Positions 30,649 through 39,374 are shown, numbered from the stretch's first letter. The stretch is DNA of 64,000 nucleotides from Comamonas phosphati (GCF_014637085.1 NZ_BMEU01000015.1:49120-113119); one strand, 5' to 3'. Numbers and translations: made by a program. The notes: a model not told the origin generated them from the letters alone.

Positions 30649-31638
30649 CTACGCCGCCTCATAGACATACATCGACACATCATCGTCGTCGGGGATGAAA
30701 TACCCACGCACGCCGGTTTCCGTCAACTCAAACCAGGTCGGATTGTTTGTCATGGCACGTCCTGTGACCGGAGACCAGAGCTTGATCGGGATCTGGTGTA
30801 TGGCATAGCCGGTTTCGAGGTTGACAATTTCCAGACCCCCGAGAGCAAATGCCGGATCGGTCGACCTGATACGGTATTCATTCAGCCCGGTCAAAAGCAT
30901 CTCGTTGTTGCCGAGGTACTGGTTGTCCTGATAGTCGATGTAGAACTCATGGTTGATCTTGCGCAGATCCGCTGGCGGAACCGCCGCATCAAGACTGGTC
31001 GTCTGGGCATCGTTCAGCGCAAACCGATAGAACCTGCGCGACCCCCAGCTGACTCCGTGCAACGCATTCGTGCCGGTATTGCGTGAGATGCCGCCGATGT
31101 GGTCCTGGTACGAGAACAGTTTGGTTGCCTGCATCGTGAACGGATCCACCTTGTAAATCAGCGACTGGCTATTGGGGCGGTATTCTGCAGTCGTTGCCCA
31201 AATATACCGGCCATCGAAATCGATGCCGCCAGGGTGGTACATCGAACCTTCACCAATTTGCAGGTCGGCCAGAAGCTTACCGCTTGCATCAAACTTCAAC
31301 AGGTGGCCCTTGCCAACGCCGGTGTCACGATCGTAACCATCGATGGGCTGAGGATACTTGACCGGCTTCTGGATGATTTCGACCGTCGAAAGATAAAACG
31401 AATCACCGATCCGGACCATGCCCTGAGGATGGTAGGCCATGAAATTGAGCTTGATCTCGCCAACCTTCTTCCAGACCGTGCCGCCTGTAAAACTCTTCAA
31501 TCGGGTGCTCAAAAGGCTGGGGGCCTCCTGAGCATTGGCACTGGAGATGCCTCCACCGCATCCGGAAAGCGCCTGCCCCAAACCAACGGCTCCAGCGCTT
31601 GTCAACGTGTTTCTGAGGAAATTTCGTCTACTGTCCAT
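30649..31638 (-). CDS. Tat-exported DUF6454 family protein (probable lipoprotein)
   Basis: A 329-aa protein. Its N-terminus MDSRRNFLRNTLTSAGAVGL is a Tat signal followed by the lipobox-like ALSGC. The body reads like a beta-propeller (FMAYHPQGMVRIGDSFYLST, HPGGIDFDGRYIWATTAEYR, DHIGGISRNTGTNALHGVSW) of the DUF6454 type, of unknown biochemical role. AAGGAG lies eight bases before ATG 31638. GC is lower than in the flanking housekeeping genes, matching the scrambled segment to its left. Confidence 0.8.
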   Translation of the reverse strand: MDSRRNFLRNTLTSAGAVGLGQALSGCGGGISSANAQEAPSLLSTRLKSFTGGTVWKKVGEIKLNFMAYHPQGMVRIGDSFYLSTVEIIQKPVKYPQPIDGYDRDTGVGKGHLLKFDASGKLLADLQIGEGSMYHPGGIDFDGRYIWATTAEYRPNSQSLIYKVDPFTMQATKLFSYQDHIGGISRNTGTNALHGVSWGSRRFYRFALNDAQTTSLDAAVPPADLRKINHEFYIDYQDNQYLGNNEMLLTGLNEYRIRSTDPAFALGGLEIVNLETGYAIHQIPIKLWSPVTGRAMTNNPTWFELTETGVRGYFIPDDDDVSMYVYEAA

Positions 31639-31918
31639 CAAGGCACTCCTTGAAAATGAAAAAAGAAAAATAATAGGAAGACCGCATGACTGCGACATGA
31701 CAGCTTCTTGCGTCAAGCTGAACCATCACTGCTTGAAATGAAGACACAGCCTGATCTCCGACTTCGACGGCGGATGACTTCCGCCGCCGGGTCCCATTTT
31801 TTGTGGTGCCGAAAAGCGGTGACCGGGCAGCTTGAGGGGAGCCAGCGCTTCCCCATCGCACCCCACCGCCAAGCCCAGTCGCCGGTGCGCGGTCGCTGGT
31901 GTTTTGTGCGGGCTTTCG

Positions 31919-32566
31919 CTAATTTCCGCGCAGCTTGATGAACGCCAGCGCCGCCATCACGGCATCGTTCAGCGCGTCGTGGGCGTCGCGCGTGGGCAGG
32001 CCGAGGTCCTGCATGATGGTGGCGAAGCGCAGGTCGATGTCGGCGTTGTCGTGCTGCTGGTAGGGCGGCAGCTGGCGGAACTTGTGGTCGTAGTACAGGC
32101 GCGAGAGCTCGATCTTCTGTTGCGGCAACGTCAGGCCCAGCGTGGTTTTGAGCGTGCGGTTGATCATGGCGACGTCGAACTCCAGGTAGTAGCCGACCAG
32201 CGGCCGCGGCCCGATGAAGTGGAGCAGGCGGCGCATGGCCTGTTCGGCCGGCACGCCAGCCTGCACGTCCTGCACGCGCAGCCGGTGCACGCGGATGCTC
32301 TCGGCCGACACGCCCTTCTCCGGCCGCACCAGCAGTTCCAGCCGTTCGCTGGTCAGGATACGCCGGCCGACAATGCGCACCGCGCCGATGGCGATGATCT
32401 CGTCGCTACGGGTATCGAGGCCCGTGGTCTCGCAGTCCAGCGCCACCCATTCATCGGGCGGCGGGTCCTCGAACAGGAAAGCGAACTCCGGATCGGCCAA
32501 GCGCCGGCGCTGCCGGTCGCGCCGCCATGCGTGCAGGCGGCCGGAGATCCAGGCCGGCGGATTCAT
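31919..32566 (-). CDS. DnaQ-like 3'-5' exonuclease
   Basis: A 215-aa DEDD exonuclease. Exo I is VALDCETTGLDTRSDE, Exo II is VGYYLEFDVAM and Exo III is DAHDALNDAVM (His...Asp, DEDDh type). Its ATG (32566) overlaps the TGA of the DUF294 gene, so they are translationally coupled. It resembles the exonuclease often encoded next to DUF294/CBS genes and sodium:solute symporters rather than Pol III epsilon. Its job in such clusters is unknown; a role in nucleotide or RNA processing linked to nutrient signalling is speculation. Confidence 0.88.
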   Translation of the reverse strand: MNPPAWISGRLHAWRRDRQRRRLADPEFAFLFEDPPPDEWVALDCETTGLDTRSDEIIAIGAVRIVGRRILTSERLELLVRPEKGVSAESIRVHRLRVQDVQAGVPAEQAMRRLLHFIGPRPLVGYYLEFDVAMINRTLKTTLGLTLPQQKIELSRLYYDHKFRQLPPYQQHDNADIDLRFATIMQDLGLPTRDAHDALNDAVMAALAFIKLRGN

Positions 32567-34407
32567 GACACCGCATCCAGTCGCAGGCGCTGGTGCAGCA
32601 GGGCCTTGAAGCGCTTGACCACGGACAGCGCATCCTTGAGCAGGTCGCGCTCCAGGCTGCTCAGGCGCTCGGGGTCCACATTGCCCGTGAGGACGCGGCC
32701 CTGGTCCAGTTCGGCCAGCCCGGCACGCAGGCGCAGCCCCATCAGGAAATGCAGGCCTTCGAGCAGCTCGCTGCCCAGCGCCGCATCCAGCACGCCGTGG
32801 GCCTGCAAGGCGGCGATGCGCTCGGCCGTACCGGTTTCGGCAATGCGATGCTGCAGCGCCAGGCTGCGCACGCCATGCACGATGGGAAAGATGCCGGCCT
32901 TCTTGAGATTGACGGCGCGCGCCTCGTCGCCCAGGCCCAGCAGGCGGTTCCACCAGCCGGCAGGGCTGCCGAAGGCATCGATGGCCGCGGCAAAGCGGGC
33001 CAGCTGCGCACCGCCATCCACGGCCAGCGCCAGCAGCTGCTGGCGCACGGCCTCCAGCAGCGCAGCATCGCCGGCCACGGCATGGGCATCCATGAAGATG
33101 GCCAGGCGCATCAGATCGCCCTCGCCCGGCAGCAGCAGCCAGCCCCGCACGCGCCGGCCGAAATCGGCAACCGGGCCGCGCCATTCGGAATGGCTGAGCA
33201 TGATGCGGCCCGGGCACTCGGGGTAGCCGAAGCGCTCCAGCACCGCGGAAAAGCGCTGGCAGACGGCCTCCAGATCGGCGGGCGGCGCATAGCCGTCGCG
33301 CAGCAGCAGGCCGTTGTCCTGGTCGGTCTTGAGCAACTGTTCGCCGCGCCCTTCGCTGCCCATGACGAACAGGCAGCTGTTGGCCACCAGATCGGCCGGC
33401 GCCAGCATATGCCAGGCGCGCTCGAACAGGCGCGCATTGAGCTGCTGCACCAGCCTGGCCATCAACCCTATGCGCGTGCCGCCGCGATGCAGCGCCGCCA
33501 CCAGGCGCGTCACCTGGGCCGCGGCCTGCTCCAGCGCCGCCAGGTCCTGGGCCTGCTCGATCTGCACGGTGATCAGGTGGGAATGATTGGCCAGAAAGCT
33601 GAACAGGTCCAGCGCTTCCAGGATGCCCCGCACCTGCCCCGCATCGTCGAGCACCACCAGCCGGTGCACGCGCGCGCGCAGCAGCAGCACCATGGCCTCG
33701 CCGAGCTGCTCGCCGGCGCGCACCGTGACCACCGGATGGCTGGCGAACTCGCCCACGGCCAGGCTGTCCAGCGGCCGGCCGTCGAGAATGGCGCGCTGCA
33801 GCGTGGTGCTCGTGAAGATGCCCAGTTCTGCGCCCGCCAGGCCCGAGACCAGCACGCTGGTCGTGCGCTCGGCGTGGAACAGGCGTACGACAGAAACAAT
33901 ATCGGTGCCCGCAGCCACCACATGGGCCGGGCGCACATAAGCCTGGTCCACACGCGCCAGCGTCAGCGACTGCAGCTCGTGCCGGTCGGTGCGCTGGGCC
34001 AGCGTGCTGAGCTTGTGGCCGAGATCGGAAAACAGCAGCGCGCCGAAAGCCGTGTTGCGCGCGATCAACTCGCCCACGGTATCGCGCGCCAACTGGTAGG
34101 CCACCAGTTCCTCGGCCACCACGAAGCGGCTGCTGACGCGCCCGGCCACCAGGCCGCGCCCGTCGAAGCAATCGTCGGGCCCGTAAGTGGCCAGCACCTC
34201 TTCGCCCTCGAGCTGCGTGACATGGCCCTTGATGATGACGAACAGATGCGCGGGCTGGTCGCCCACGTCCAGCACCACCGCCGCTTCGGGGAAGTAGGCG
34301 ATGTCGACACTGGCGCGCACCAGTGCCTGCTCGGCCGGGTCCAGGCAATCGAAGGGCGAGGCGGAGAAGTTGAAGGCATTGGGCATGGCATTGCTCGGGC
34401 TTGGCAT
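32563..34407 (-). CDS. cNMP-binding / CBS / DUF294 nucleotidyltransferase-like protein
   Basis: A 614-aa cytosolic protein in four parts: a cyclic-nucleotide-binding-like domain (residues about 20-130, LFVIIKGHVTQLEGEEVLAT); paired CBS domains (about 165-285, TTSVLVSGLAGAELGIFTST, VHRLVVLDDAGQVRGIL); DUF294 with the nucleotidyltransferase motif FVMGSEGRGEQLLKTDQDN; and a helical C-terminal domain. It is like GlnD-type regulators and probably senses nucleotides. It precedes, and overlaps by 4 bp, the exonuclease gene. ATG 34407 is used; ATG 34386 is possible. A 48-bp palindromic element sits 36 bp upstream. Confidence 0.88.
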   Translation of the reverse strand: MPSPSNAMPNAFNFSASPFDCLDPAEQALVRASVDIAYFPEAAVVLDVGDQPAHLFVIIKGHVTQLEGEEVLATYGPDDCFDGRGLVAGRVSSRFVVAEELVAYQLARDTVGELIARNTAFGALLFSDLGHKLSTLAQRTDRHELQSLTLARVDQAYVRPAHVVAAGTDIVSVVRLFHAERTTSVLVSGLAGAELGIFTSTTLQRAILDGRPLDSLAVGEFASHPVVTVRAGEQLGEAMVLLLRARVHRLVVLDDAGQVRGILEALDLFSFLANHSHLITVQIEQAQDLAALEQAAAQVTRLVAALHRGGTRIGLMARLVQQLNARLFERAWHMLAPADLVANSCLFVMGSEGRGEQLLKTDQDNGLLLRDGYAPPADLEAVCQRFSAVLERFGYPECPGRIMLSHSEWRGPVADFGRRVRGWLLLPGEGDLMRLAIFMDAHAVAGDAALLEAVRQQLLALAVDGGAQLARFAAAIDAFGSPAGWWNRLLGLGDEARAVNLKKAGIFPIVHGVRSLALQHRIAETGTAERIAALQAHGVLDAALGSELLEGLHFLMGLRLRAGLAELDQGRVLTGNVDPERLSSLERDLLKDALSVVKRFKALLHQRLRLDAVS

Positions 34408-34442
34408 CCGCTATGGAGCCCAGTGTGCCCGCAATGCCTTAG

Positions 34443-34490
34443 AACGTGTTCATGATGTCTACGCAGCCGCGAGGAGATCGTGAACACGTT
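34443..34490. repeat. 48-bp palindromic element B, copy 1
   Basis: The ends are AACGTGTTCA and TGAACACGTT, around a shared centre CTACGCAGCCGCGAGGAG. It is flanked by CTTAG (34438-34442) and CTTAC (34491-34495), four of five bases identical. It lies upstream of the DUF294 gene. The second copy is at 38240. Confidence 0.8.
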
Positions 34491-34668
34491 CTTACGCGTG
34501 TTGCGGGAGGTGGACGCCAGTCCGGCCGTAAAGCCTAGACAAATACCATTTCAAAAACAAGGAATGGCAAACGCGGCAAGCTATCGCATCCGTTTTCCAT
34601 GATGCAGCGCACGCCGCATCACTCCTGGAGCCGCGGCGCGGCCCGGGACATCACCTGCACTTTTCGCC

Positions 34669-35781
34669 ATGTCAGCACTGTTCACCCCCTTCACCCTCAA
34701 AAGCCTCACGCTGCGCAACCGCATCGCCATTCCGCCGATGTGCCAATACAGCGCCGTCGACGGCTTCACCAACGACTGGCACCAGACCCATTACGCCTCC
34801 ATGGCGCGCGGCGGTGCGGGGCTGGTCATCGTCGAGGCCACGGGCGTCTCGCCCGAGGGCCGCATCACGCCGGACTGCACCGGGCTGTGGAACGATGCCC
34901 AGGTCGCGGGCATGTCCCGCATCGCCGCCGGCATCAAGGCCGCTGGCGCCGTGCCCGGCATACAGATCGGCCACGCCGGCCGCAAGGCCAGCGCCAACAA
35001 TCCCTGGGAAGGCGACGACCACATTCCCGAAGGCGCGGCTCGCGGCTGGCAGCCCATCGCGCCGTCGGCCATTGCCTTCGGCGGCGGACTGCCGCGCGTG
35101 CCGCGCGCCATGACGCTGGAAGACATCGCCCGCGTGCAGGCCGACTTCGTCGCCGCCGCCCGCCGCGCGCGCGAGGCCGGCTTCGAATGGCTGGAGCTGC
35201 ATTTCGCCCACGGCTACCTGGGGCAGAGCTTCTTTTCGGCCCACAGCAACCAGCGCACCGATGCCTATGGCGGCAGCGCAGGCAACCGCGCCCGCTTCCT
35301 GCTGGAGACCGTGGCCGCCGTGCGCGAGGTCTGGCCCGAGCATCTGCCGCTGACGGCGCGCCTGGGCGTCATCGAGTACGACGGCCGCGACGAGGAAACC
35401 CTGGCCGAATCCATCGCGCTCGTGGGCCAGATGCGTGAGCGCGGGCTGGACCTGCTCAACGTCAGCCTCAATTTCGTCATCCCCGATGTCGCCGTACCCT
35501 GGGGCACGCCCGCCTTTCTCGCACCCATTGCCCAGCGCGTGAGCCGCGAGGCCGGCCTGCCCGTGGCCTCGGGCTGGGGCATCGACGATGCGCGCATCGC
35601 CGAGCGCGTGGTGGCGGACGGCCAGATGGACCTGGTGATGATTGGCCGTGCCCACCTGGCCAACCCGCACTACGTCTATGCCCTGGCCCAGGCCCTGGGC
35701 AAGGAGCGCCCCGACTGGACGCTGCCCGCGCCCTACGCCCACTGGCTGGAGCGCTACCGCGGCGCCGCCAAGGCCGCCTGA
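34669..35781 (+). CDS. NADH:flavin oxidoreductase, old yellow enzyme (YqjM/XenA class)
   Basis: A 370-aa FMN-dependent TIM barrel. Class II OYE features: the early PPMCQYSAVDGF with its redox-tuning Cys, the substrate-binding QIGHAGRKAS, the signature ELHFAHGYLGQSFFSAHSNQ and GGSAGNRARFLLE, and the FMN phosphate region ASGWGIDDARIAE/VMIGRAHLANPH. It reduces activated C=C bonds of enones or xenobiotics with NAD(P)H. It ends 7 bp from the convergent SDR gene, with no room for a terminator. Confidence 0.92.
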   Translation: MSALFTPFTLKSLTLRNRIAIPPMCQYSAVDGFTNDWHQTHYASMARGGAGLVIVEATGVSPEGRITPDCTGLWNDAQVAGMSRIAAGIKAAGAVPGIQIGHAGRKASANNPWEGDDHIPEGAARGWQPIAPSAIAFGGGLPRVPRAMTLEDIARVQADFVAAARRAREAGFEWLELHFAHGYLGQSFFSAHSNQRTDAYGGSAGNRARFLLETVAAVREVWPEHLPLTARLGVIEYDGRDEETLAESIALVGQMRERGLDLLNVSLNFVIPDVAVPWGTPAFLAPIAQRVSREAGLPVASGWGIDDARIAERVVADGQMDLVMIGRAHLANPHYVYALAQALGKERPDWTLPAPYAHWLERYRGAAKAA

Positions 35782-35788
35782 GCGGCGG

Positions 35789-36562
35789 CTAGCGCCCCCA
35801 GGCGCAGCCGCCATCGACCACCAGCGTGGAGCCCACCACATAGTCGCCGGCGCGCGAGGCCAGGAAGATGGCCGCGCCCGCCATGTCCTCGGGCGTGCCG
35901 ATGCGGCCCAGCGGCACGCGCGCGGCGGCCTCGTCGGCATGGTCGCGTGCATTCTTGTTCATCTCGGAGGCAAAGGGGCCGGGCGCGATGGCGCTGACCA
36001 CGATGCGCTCGGGCGCCAGGCGCAGGGCCATGCGCTTGGTCAGATGGATCAGGCCGGCCTTGCTGGCCGCATAGGAATAGGTTTCCCAGGGATTGACCGA
36101 CACGCCGTCGATGGACGCGATGTGGATGACCTTGGCCAGGTGGTCGCCCGCCGCGGCCTTGCGCAGCATGGGCGTGAGCGCCTGGGTCAGGAAGAAGGGC
36201 GACTTCATGTTCAGGTCCACCACCTTGTCCCAGCCGCTTTCGGGGAACTCGTCATAGGGCGCGCCCCAGGCCGCGCCCGCGTTGTTGACGAGGATGTCGA
36301 GCTGGCTCTCGTGCCGGGCATAGGCCTCGGCCAGCGCCTTCACGCCCTCGAGCGTGGACACGTCGGCCGGCAGCGAAACGCAGTGGCCCAGGGCCGACAG
36401 TTCGCGCGCCGTCTCGTCGCAGGCCTCGGCCTTGCGCGCCGAGATGTAGACGCGCGCGCCCTGGCGCAGAAAGCCTTCGGCAATCATGCGGCCTATGCCG
36501 CGCGAACCGCCGGTGACAAGGGCCGCCCGGCCCTTGAGCGAAAACATTTGCTGGGTATCCAT
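35789..36562 (-). CDS. Short-chain dehydrogenase/reductase
   Basis: A 257-aa Rossmann-fold SDR. The cofactor motif is TGGSRGIGR (about residues 17-25), NNAGAAWG is at about 90, and the catalytic Ser/Tyr/Lys set is in HIASIDG ... YSYAASK. The C-terminus VVGSTLVVDGGCAWGR is classical FabG-like. Arg in the first turn suggests NADP(H) preference. It is an oxidoreductase of unknown substrate. Confidence 0.9.
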   Translation of the reverse strand: MDTQQMFSLKGRAALVTGGSRGIGRMIAEGFLRQGARVYISARKAEACDETARELSALGHCVSLPADVSTLEGVKALAEAYARHESQLDILVNNAGAAWGAPYDEFPESGWDKVVDLNMKSPFFLTQALTPMLRKAAAGDHLAKVIHIASIDGVSVNPWETYSYAASKAGLIHLTKRMALRLAPERIVVSAIAPGPFASEMNKNARDHADEAAARVPLGRIGTPEDMAGAAIFLASRAGDYVVGSTLVVDGGCAWGR

Positions 36563-36638
36563 GGTGCAGTCTCCTGAACAACCGCACCAGCTTATGCAAT
36601 CGCCTTGAAAGCAACGGTCACCAAGGCGCCATGGATTC

Positions 36639-37277
36639 CTAGCCGTTCAACCCGGAATCCACGCCCGCAGAGGCCTCCCACTGCAACTCGAACCAGGCGT
36701 CGCCCTGCAGATAGGCGCGCAGCATGGGCAGGCCGTCCAGGCCCCAGAACACATGCCCGTCCACCTCCCAGGCCGGCACGCCGAACACGCCGGCCTGCGC
36801 AGCCTCATCCGTGTTGCCGCGCAACCATTGCTTGACCGCCTCCTCGTCGGCCTGGCTGCTCAGCTGCGGGGCCAGGCTGCGCTGCAAGGCATCGAGGCGG
36901 GCCGGCTCCAGCGCCTCCTTCCCGCCCTGCCAGACATGGCGGAACACGGTCTCGGCCACAAAGCGGTTGATGGAGCCGCCCTGGCCATGCGCCAGCGCCA
37001 GGCGCAGCAGCGGCAGCGGCTTGAACGGGTGCCGGGCCGGCATCTGCAGCGGCACGCCGTGGACATGGCCCAGCCAGCTCACATGGCGATAGGTCCAGGC
37101 CCGCTTGGCCGGGATGCCCGCCGGCCCCGGGTTGGCGTTCTGCTGCAGCAGGGCGCCCAGCAGCACCGGGCGATAGTCCACGTGATAGTTCAGCCCCCGC
37201 AGCGCGTGGGGCATCTGGGCAAAGGCCAGCCAGGCATAGGGAGAGACGAAGTCCAGGTAGCAAGTGACGTGCTTCAT
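36639..37277 (-). CDS. 2-hydroxychromene-2-carboxylate isomerase-like DsbA-family protein
   Basis: A 212-aa thioredoxin-like kappa-GST fold. The family start is CYLDFVSPYAWLAF with catalytic-position Ser (SPYAW), and the C-terminal GVFGVPAWEVDGHVFWGLD is the substrate/GSH-contacting loop. In naphthalene pathways this family isomerises HCCA with glutathione; here no aromatic pathway is nearby, so the substrate is unknown. CGGAGGA lies just before ATG 37277. It is 14 bp after the DUF1289 gene on the same strand. Confidence 0.85.
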   Translation of the reverse strand: MKHVTCYLDFVSPYAWLAFAQMPHALRGLNYHVDYRPVLLGALLQQNANPGPAGIPAKRAWTYRHVSWLGHVHGVPLQMPARHPFKPLPLLRLALAHGQGGSINRFVAETVFRHVWQGGKEALEPARLDALQRSLAPQLSSQADEEAVKQWLRGNTDEAAQAGVFGVPAWEVDGHVFWGLDGLPMLRAYLQGDAWFELQWEASAGVDSGLNG

Positions 37278-37291
37278 GCTTTCCTCCGAAT

Positions 37292-37600
37292 TCAGCAGGC
37301 CGGGCGTGGATCGTCCAGTCCGGCACGCGCCAGCAAACAACGCCAGATCTGCAGACGCTCGGCCGCATCGGCCTTCGACCAGGCGCGGATCTCGTCGATG
37401 GTGCGAAAGCAGCCCTGGCAATGGCTTCTGTCCTCGCTCATGCGGCAGACGTTGATGCAGGGCGACATCACCGGCTCCCGGGCATCCGCGTCGACCAGGG
37501 CCGCCCTGGCCTTCCAGGCCAGCTGCTTGCGCTGCCGCGCCTGCAGGCAGGCCTGCTGCTCGGGTGCCAGCGCCTCGCCGCTGTCGGCCACGCCGCTCAT
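37292..37600 (-). CDS. DUF1289 cysteine-motif protein
   Basis: A 102-aa protein whose C-terminal half carries the DUF1289 pattern SPCINVCRMSED-SHCQGCFRTIDEIRAW, four Cys likely to bind metal. Its function is unknown. ATG 37600 overlaps the stop of the YbaK gene by 4 bp (ATGA), making a ybaK-DUF1289-isomerase operon. Confidence 0.85.
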   Translation of the reverse strand: MSGVADSGEALAPEQQACLQARQRKQLAWKARAALVDADAREPVMSPCINVCRMSEDRSHCQGCFRTIDEIRAWSKADAAERLQIWRCLLARAGLDDPRPAC

Positions 37601-38094
37601 GCGACCACCACATCCGACCAGGGCGCGCCGGTCAGTTCTTGCAGCTGCTGCGGCGTCGCGGGGAAGACGCCATAAGGGTGGCCGGCGGCCGCCCATACCG
37701 TATCGAAGCGCTGCAGCTCCTGGTCCATCAACGTGACCGGCTTTGCCGCGTGCGCCACGGGGCTGACGCCGCCGATGGAAAAACCGGTGCTGGCCTTCAC
37801 GAAGTCCGCGTCCGCGCGGCCCAAGCCGGAGCCCACCAGCTGCGCCACCTTTTCTTCGTCCACACGCCTGTCGCCCGAAGTCACGACCAGCACGGCCGCA
37901 CCGTCGCTCCTGCGCTTGAAGATGATGCTCTTGGCCACCTGGCCCACGAGAATCCCCAGTTGCTCGGCCGCCTCCTGGGCCGTGCGCGCCGCGCCGTCCA
38001 GCATCTGCGGCAGATGGGGATGCTGGGCCTGCTGCAGGAATGCCGCCACGCGCTGCACGCCCTCGGGCAGGGGTTGAAGTTCGGAACCACACAT
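37597..38094 (-). CDS. YbaK/ProX-type aminoacyl-tRNA deacylase
   Basis: A 165-aa YbaK/EbsC-fold protein. Family features are EQLGILVGQVAKSIIFKR with the catalytic Lys, AVLVVTSGDRRVDEEKVAQL and the GFSIGGVSPVAHA loop. It trans-edits mischarged tRNA (Cys/Ala-tRNAPro types). ATG 38094 is preferred because AGGA sits eight bases upstream; ATG 38103 overlaps that site. Confidence 0.88.
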   Translation of the reverse strand: MCGSELQPLPEGVQRVAAFLQQAQHPHLPQMLDGAARTAQEAAEQLGILVGQVAKSIIFKRRSDGAAVLVVTSGDRRVDEEKVAQLVGSGLGRADADFVKASTGFSIGGVSPVAHAAKPVTLMDQELQRFDTVWAAAGHPYGVFPATPQQLQELTGAPWSDVVVA

Positions 38095-38158
38095 AAAAAA
38101 CATCCTGTTCGACTTGCTCCGTGCAAGTATGCCTGCCTCCATCCCAACCACACCGCCC

Positions 38159-38239
38159 AAAACCAGAGACGCCAAGCAAGGGCCGCCCCGCAGCGAAGGC
38201 GTCGTCCCCCTTCAAGGGGGAAGGCGCGAAGCGGCTCAG
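38159..38239 (+). repeat. Repeat family A, copy 3 (interrupted by element B)
   Basis: It has core GCAAGGGCCGCCCCGCAGCG and CCCCCTTCAAGGGGG. The expected CTCAGGGGG end is split: CTCAG at 38235-38239, and CTCAGGGGG resumes at 38288 after the 48-bp element B. The far end coincides with the stop codon of the HMG-CoA lyase gene. Confidence 0.85.
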
Positions 38240-38287
38240 AACGTGTTCAAAGTCTCTACGCAGCCGCGAGGAGACTTGGAACACGTT
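38240..38287. repeat. 48-bp palindromic element B, copy 2
   Basis: The ends are AACGTGTTC/GAACACGTT and the centre is CTACGCAGCCGCGAGGAG. The flanking CTCAG/CTCAG direct repeats look like a 5-bp target duplication within repeat A. Stem bases differ from copy 1 on both arms in a way that largely keeps pairing. Confidence 0.85.
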
Positions 38288-38288
38288 C

Positions 38289-39221
38289 TCAGGGGGTGGT
38301 TGATATCTCGCGCTTGGCCATCAGGGCCTTGGCCACGCGCGACTGCGTGGGGCGGCCCAGGTGCTCGCTGATGTACTGGCCCGCGTCGATCAGCTTTTCC
38401 AGATGGATGCCCGTGTCTATGCCCAGGCCCTGCAGCAGGTAGACCACGTCTTCCGTGGCCACGTTGCCGGTGGCGCCCTTGGCATAGGGGCAGCCGCCCA
38501 GGCCCGCCACCGAGGACTGGAAGTTCCATACGCCCAGTTCCAGCGCCGCCAGCGTGTTGGACAGGGCCTGGCCGTAGGTGTCGTGGAAATGGCCCGAGAC
38601 CTCGTCGACGCCGAAGTGGCGCAGCGTGGCGGCGATGGCGCGCTGCACCTTGAGCGGCGTGCCCACGCCGATGGTGTCGGCCACGTCCACGCGCTGCACG
38701 CCTATGCTCTTCATCAGGCCGGCCAGGTAGTCCACGCGCTCGGGGGCGATCTCGCCCTCGTAAGGGCAGCCCACGGTGCAGCTCATGGCGCCGCGCACCG
38801 CAATGCCGGCCGCGCGCGCGGCCTCCACCACGGGCGCGAAGCGCGCTATGCTCTCGGCGATGGAGCAGTTGATGTTTTTCTGGCTGAAGGCCTCGCTGGC
38901 CGCGCCGAAGACCACGATCTCGTCGGGCCAACATTCACGAGGAACGGCCACGGCGGCCTCGAAGCCCTTCATATTGGGCGTCAGCACCGAATAGCGCACC
39001 CCGCTCTTGCGGGCAATGCCGGCCATGACCTCGGTGTTGTCCGCCATCTGCGGCACCCACTTGGGCGAGACGAAGCTGGTGACCTCGATCTCCTTGAGTC
39101 CGGCATCCTGCAGGCGTTGCACCAGCTCGATCTTGACCGCGGCCGGCACCGGCTGCTTCTCGTTCTGCAGGCCGTCGCGCGGGCCCACGTCGACAATCTT
39201 CACGCGTGCGGGGTAATCCAT
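38289..39221 (-). CDS. mvaB: Hydroxymethylglutaryl-CoA lyase
   Basis: A 310-aa TIM-barrel lyase that splits HMG-CoA into acetoacetate and acetyl-CoA, the last step of leucine breakdown. Landmarks are KIVDVGPRDGLQNEKQ at the N-terminus, SFVSPKWVPQMAD, metal ligands in HFHDTYGQALSN and the signature GLGGCPYAKGATGNVATED with the active-site Cys. ATG 39221 has AGGAGAG upstream. The stop lies at the tail of repeat A3/element B. It follows ghrA and mccA on the same strand. Confidence 0.93.
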   Translation of the reverse strand: MDYPARVKIVDVGPRDGLQNEKQPVPAAVKIELVQRLQDAGLKEIEVTSFVSPKWVPQMADNTEVMAGIARKSGVRYSVLTPNMKGFEAAVAVPRECWPDEIVVFGAASEAFSQKNINCSIAESIARFAPVVEAARAAGIAVRGAMSCTVGCPYEGEIAPERVDYLAGLMKSIGVQRVDVADTIGVGTPLKVQRAIAATLRHFGVDEVSGHFHDTYGQALSNTLAALELGVWNFQSSVAGLGGCPYAKGATGNVATEDVVYLLQGLGIDTGIHLEKLIDAGQYISEHLGRPTQSRVAKALMAKREISTTP

Positions 39222-39280
39222 TCCATCTCTCCTGTAGTCAATGCTCGAACAGCACCCACGTCCCCAAAACCGGTGCAGCC

Positions 39281-39366
39281 CCAAACCAGGGACACCGAGC
39301 AAGGGCCGCCCCGCAGCGAGGGTGTCGTCCCCCTTCAGGGGGAAGGCGCGCAGCGCCTCAGGGGGT
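39281..39366 (+). repeat. Repeat family A, copy 4
   Basis: CCAGGGACACCGAGCAAGGG ... GTCCCCCTTCAGGGGGAAGG ... GCGCAGCGCCTCAGGGGG. It ends 8 bp from the stop of the minus-strand ghrA gene. Confidence 0.85.
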
Positions 39367-39374
39367 GCATCCCG

